A stretch of 64,000 nucleotides of DNA from assembly GCF_901472495.1 (NCBI RefSeq), contig NZ_LR590469.1, forward strand, positions 1,860,001 to 1,924,000. The letters run 5' to 3'. Numbering within the stretch: the first letter of the stretch is position 1; each line of letters begins with the position of its first letter. This document shows, piece after piece, positions 62,037 through 64,000 of this stretch. The notes under the pieces are model-generated. The model saw only the letters and a list, made by a program, of their open reading frames with translations. It was not told the origin of the DNA and searched no databases. The translations under genes and the position numbers were made by a program. The DNA comes from Yersinia enterocolitica subsp. enterocolitica. GTDB taxonomy: Bacteria > Pseudomonadota > Gammaproteobacteria > Enterobacterales > Enterobacteriaceae.

Positions 62037-62254
62037 CTCATTTCTCTCTTTGAAATATTTCCATCAATCCAATTAATTACTTCCCCCTCTACCCATGCAA
62101 CGGATCTTTCTCCGATAGGGATATTGTTAGGGAAATTCCCTTCTTTCATCTTAAAATAAATAGTAGAACGCTTTAACCCGGTAATAGACATCACATCGGG
62201 TAACCGTATTAACCTTTTTGCCATATTATTTATGGCAATAGAATCCCGCTCCAT
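62030..62254 (-). CDS. AlpA-family phage regulatory protein
   Basis: The protein has 74 residues from MERDSIAINNMAKRLIRLPD; the ATG at 62254 follows AAAGGA. The AlpA winged helix is RLPDVMSITGLKRSTIYFKM then GNFPNNIPIGERSVAWVEGE. AlpA-like proteins activate excision or satellite operons. It heads the minus-strand capsid cluster and is preceded by a noncoding control region. Confidence 0.9.
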   Translation of the reverse strand: MERDSIAINNMAKRLIRLPDVMSITGLKRSTIYFKMKEGNFPNNIPIGERSVAWVEGEVINWIDGNISKREMRC

Positions 62255-63092
62255 AAAGTTATCCTTTAATAGACTTGTATAAATGTGTGAAGACGCTATT
62301 AGACTTACATTTCCCCTAACCGATGTAAATATAGAGTTAGAGAACCATGCCAAGTCACACATTAGTTTATGGTCATTTTTTGCACTGCCAAGAACGAATA
62401 TTGGTGAATATAGGTGAATATGGGTGAGCAGCCTCATTCGTAAAGAAACGTAAATAACTATAATCTGAGAGCGATACAGCTAAATCCCCTCGGATGCCTA
62501 TAGACTTACACGCAATATGCTTTCTGTAAAGTTCATGACTTGGCACTCCCAACAAAATCAATTCTTGTATTTTTACTTTTTAATAACAATATCCAATGTT
62601 TTTTATCATTAAGTTAGTATTACTTAGTATCAGTTAGTTTTTATTCGTATCTAGTTAATATGAGTTAATATAAATTTCGGTTAATTAAGCTGAAATTTAT
62701 TGAACAAACAAATGTAACATTTTGTAAAATTAATAATATTTCACTGCATACCCCATTAGTTTGCTTAAGAGTCCATCGGATGCCCTTAGATTACTCGACT
62801 TTGGGAGGAATAAAACAGGTGATTTTAGTATGAAAAACCGGCAATGAATTTATCTTGTGTGAGTGATTTTTTGGGGGTGATTTTAAAGAGTGATGAGTAC
62901 TAATAAAGGATGGGGAAAGATAGTAAGAAAAAATCAAGAAATTCGTAAAGATTCTATCGATTAGAATTAGTCATATGAAAATTGATTATCAGTCATATCG
63001 CTATAAGCCTCAAAATAAATGTATAGCGATATGTATAAATGATTAACTACAAATTAAAAATAAGCATTAAATACAATTAATTAAATAAATAA
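62255..63092. other. AT-rich control region between alpA and attR
   Basis: No gene is supported over 838 bases. The strand composition is AT-rich with several short repeated words: GGTGAATA in a 10-base phase at 62403-62430 and tcggatgcc at about 62492 and 62778. It probably holds the alpA promoter and possibly arm-type integrase sites or a regulatory RNA. Confidence 0.5.
62403..62430. repeat. Three phased GGTGAATA repeats
   Basis: ggtgaata at 62403-62410 and 62413-62420 and ggtgagca at 62423-62430 are exactly 10 bases apart, placing them on one face of the helix. They lie 150 bases upstream of alpA. A further ggtgaata is found at about 63646, in the remnant beyond attR. Confidence 0.65.
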
Positions 63093-63119
63093 TTCGATTC
63101 CAGTCGGGGACACCATTAG
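63093..63119. other. attR: right attachment repeat
   Basis: An exact 27-base copy of the argW 3' end (ttcgattccagtcggggac to caccattag). The sequence to its right (cacttctcagcact...) is similar to that right of attL, because it leads into a second, decayed integrase gene. Confidence 0.9.
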
Positions 63120-63278
63120 CACTTCTCAGCACTTCCTATCAAGTCCATAAAACCCTGTTAAAACAACGATAGATAGGCATTTTGTGTCTAAAGAGATTCC
63201 ATAATGTTTAGTGAAATCTAAGCACATATGTGTATAGGATTGCGTATAACACTAGGTTCGATCTTTAGGGCTATACAC

Positions 63279-63551
63279 ATGCTACTCACAGATATTCAAA
63301 TTCGCCGGGCTAAAGCCCAAGATAAAGTCTATACCTTGAATGATGGCAATAGCCTATCCCTATTGATTAAACCCAATAGCTCCAAGGGCTGGCACTTCCG
63401 CTATCGTTTTGCCGGGAAGCCTAAAATGATATCTTTCGGCCTGTATAGTGATGTTTCATTAGCCGATGCTCGCAAAGCTGAAAAGATAGCCCTACAGCGT
63501 TTCTATGCACAGCATCCATTGATAAACCAAAAAAATGAGAAACAAAGCTAA
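63279..63551 (+). pseudogene. Truncated P4-family integrase remnant
   Basis: The 90-residue product starts MLLTDIQIRRAKAQDKVYTL and matches the N-terminal DUF4102 domain of the intact integrase at 51530. After VSLADAR it jumps to KAEKIALQ, missing about 20 residues that the intact protein has between its two DAR words, then ends in unrelated codons (RFYAQHPLINQKNEK). The upstream region is also similar to that of the intact gene (caactaggttcgatctt-like words). It is a relic of an older element at the same tRNA. Confidence 0.9.
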
Positions 63552-63720
63552 GCATATAACCTAATACCAAGATAATCCTCCCTCCCCTTTACTGACCTCA
63601 ATCATAGTCTGACTATCCTTTAATGTGATAAAAAGTGTAAAATAGGTGAATATCGATACAGTAATCTGTAATTTGTCAATTTTTTATATTTATTAATATT
63701 AATTTCAAGAGGTTAGCGAG

Positions 63721-64000
63721 ATGGGTTTGCCAAACTGTCCAAAATGCAATTCTGAGTATACATGGCAGGAAGGGGAAAAACTGAATTGCCCAGAATGTGG
63801 TAATGAGTGGTCAGAAAATAGCGATTCTGCAACTACCGATGAGGGTCTGGTAGTACGTGATGCCAATGGCAATTTGCTGGCCGACGGTGACGCGGTGACA
63901 GTTGTTAAAGATCTGAAAGTAAAAGGTAGCTCTTCAACCCTGAAAATTGGGACTAAAGTGAAAAGCATCCGCTTGGTTGAAGGTGACCACAACATCGATT
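63721..64000 (+). CDS. yjdM: YjdM/PhnA zinc-ribbon protein, 5' part (runs off the right edge)
   Basis: The protein begins MGLPNCPKCNSEYTWQEGEK and continues LNCPECGNEWSENSD, a zinc ribbon with two CxxC pairs. The YjdM core LLADGDAVTVVKDLKVKGSS and TLKIGTKVKSIRLVEGDHNI follows. 93 residues are visible of about 111. AGAGG lies upstream of the ATG. Despite the old name phnA, it is not a known phosphonate enzyme; the function is unclear. Confidence 0.95.
   Translation, partial: MGLPNCPKCNSEYTWQEGEKLNCPECGNEWSENSDSATTDEGLVVRDANGNLLADGDAVTVVKDLKVKGSSSTLKIGTKVKSIRLVEGDHNID

Larger units (their letters stand above)
51345..63119. mobile_element. P4-like satellite island integrated in argW
   Basis: The 11.8-kb segment is bounded by a 27-bp direct repeat. 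It carries a P4-family integrase next to the tRNA, a primase/helicase of the P4 alpha type, an Ogr/Delta zinc finger, AlpA, an Icd-like protein, and P2-type capsid genes but no terminase, portal, tail or lysis genes. That is the profile of a satellite relying on a P2-like helper. Its cargo is a SLATT-reverse transcriptase pair with a predicted RNA, more AT-rich than the surrounding core genes. Confidence 0.92.

Overview
The window is chromosomal DNA of an enterobacterium, almost certainly a Yersinia. Core gene order matches the E. coli region around truA-usg-pdxB, flk, fabB-mnmC, mepA-aroC-prmB, smrB-sixA-fadJI-fadL-mlaA and yfdC-argW. The intergenic spaces carry full-length ERIC elements (some with the extra internal block) and three copies of a roughly 160-bp palindromic miniature element that I take to be the Yersinia YPAL type.

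Layout. 1-3068: truA (cut by the window edge), usg and pdxB. 3119-11592: an accessory block of about 8.7 kb sits between pdxB and flk, which are neighbours in E. coli. It holds an AraC regulator with a divergent EamA permease, a second permease with a divergent MocR regulator, and the scsABCD copper/thiol-redox operon. 11806-15459: flk, ybiR and an agp-type acid phosphatase. 15934-22398: a beta-glucoside PTS cluster (LacI repressor, IIB, IIC, 6-phospho-beta-glucosidase, IIA and a LamB-type porin) with paired operators and two CRP-like sites. 22613-38513: racemase ygeA, a PAS-GGDEF diguanylate cyclase, fabB with FabR/FadR sites, mnmC, yfcL, epmC, yfcA, mepA, aroC, prmB, smrB, sixA and the anaerobic beta-oxidation pair fadIJ. 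38810-51120: yfcZ, fadL (frameshifted), a mazEF-like module lying between two copies of a terminator split by YPAL, mlaA, the ccmABCDEFGHI cytochrome c maturation operon (ccmF frameshifted) and yfdC.

51293-63119: tRNA-Arg(CCU) argW is the integration site of an 11.8-kb P4-like satellite bounded by a 27-bp direct repeat. It encodes a P4-family integrase, an Ogr/Delta zinc finger, a P4-alpha-like primase/helicase next to a dense cluster of GGTAAC iterons, an Icd-like protein, a ribbon-helix-helix protein, AlpA, and a P2-type major capsid protein with a shortened scaffold/protease. An unrecognised coiled-coil protein lies beside the capsid genes. Beyond the right att repeat is a decayed integrase N-terminus from an earlier related element, then yjdM/phnA, cut by the window end.

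The most interesting system is the cargo between the integrase and the phage genes: a predicted structured RNA of about 124 nt with its own promoter, a SLATT-type membrane protein and a reverse transcriptase with a YVDD active site, all on the minus strand and probably one transcript. It looks like an antiphage reverse-transcriptase system of the SLATT-RT kind. The RNA, its promoter and a possible repeat template in it are my own reading of the sequence and need experimental testing.

Two core genes, fadL and ccmF, are each broken at a long G tract. This may be sequencing error, true mutation or slippage-based switching.
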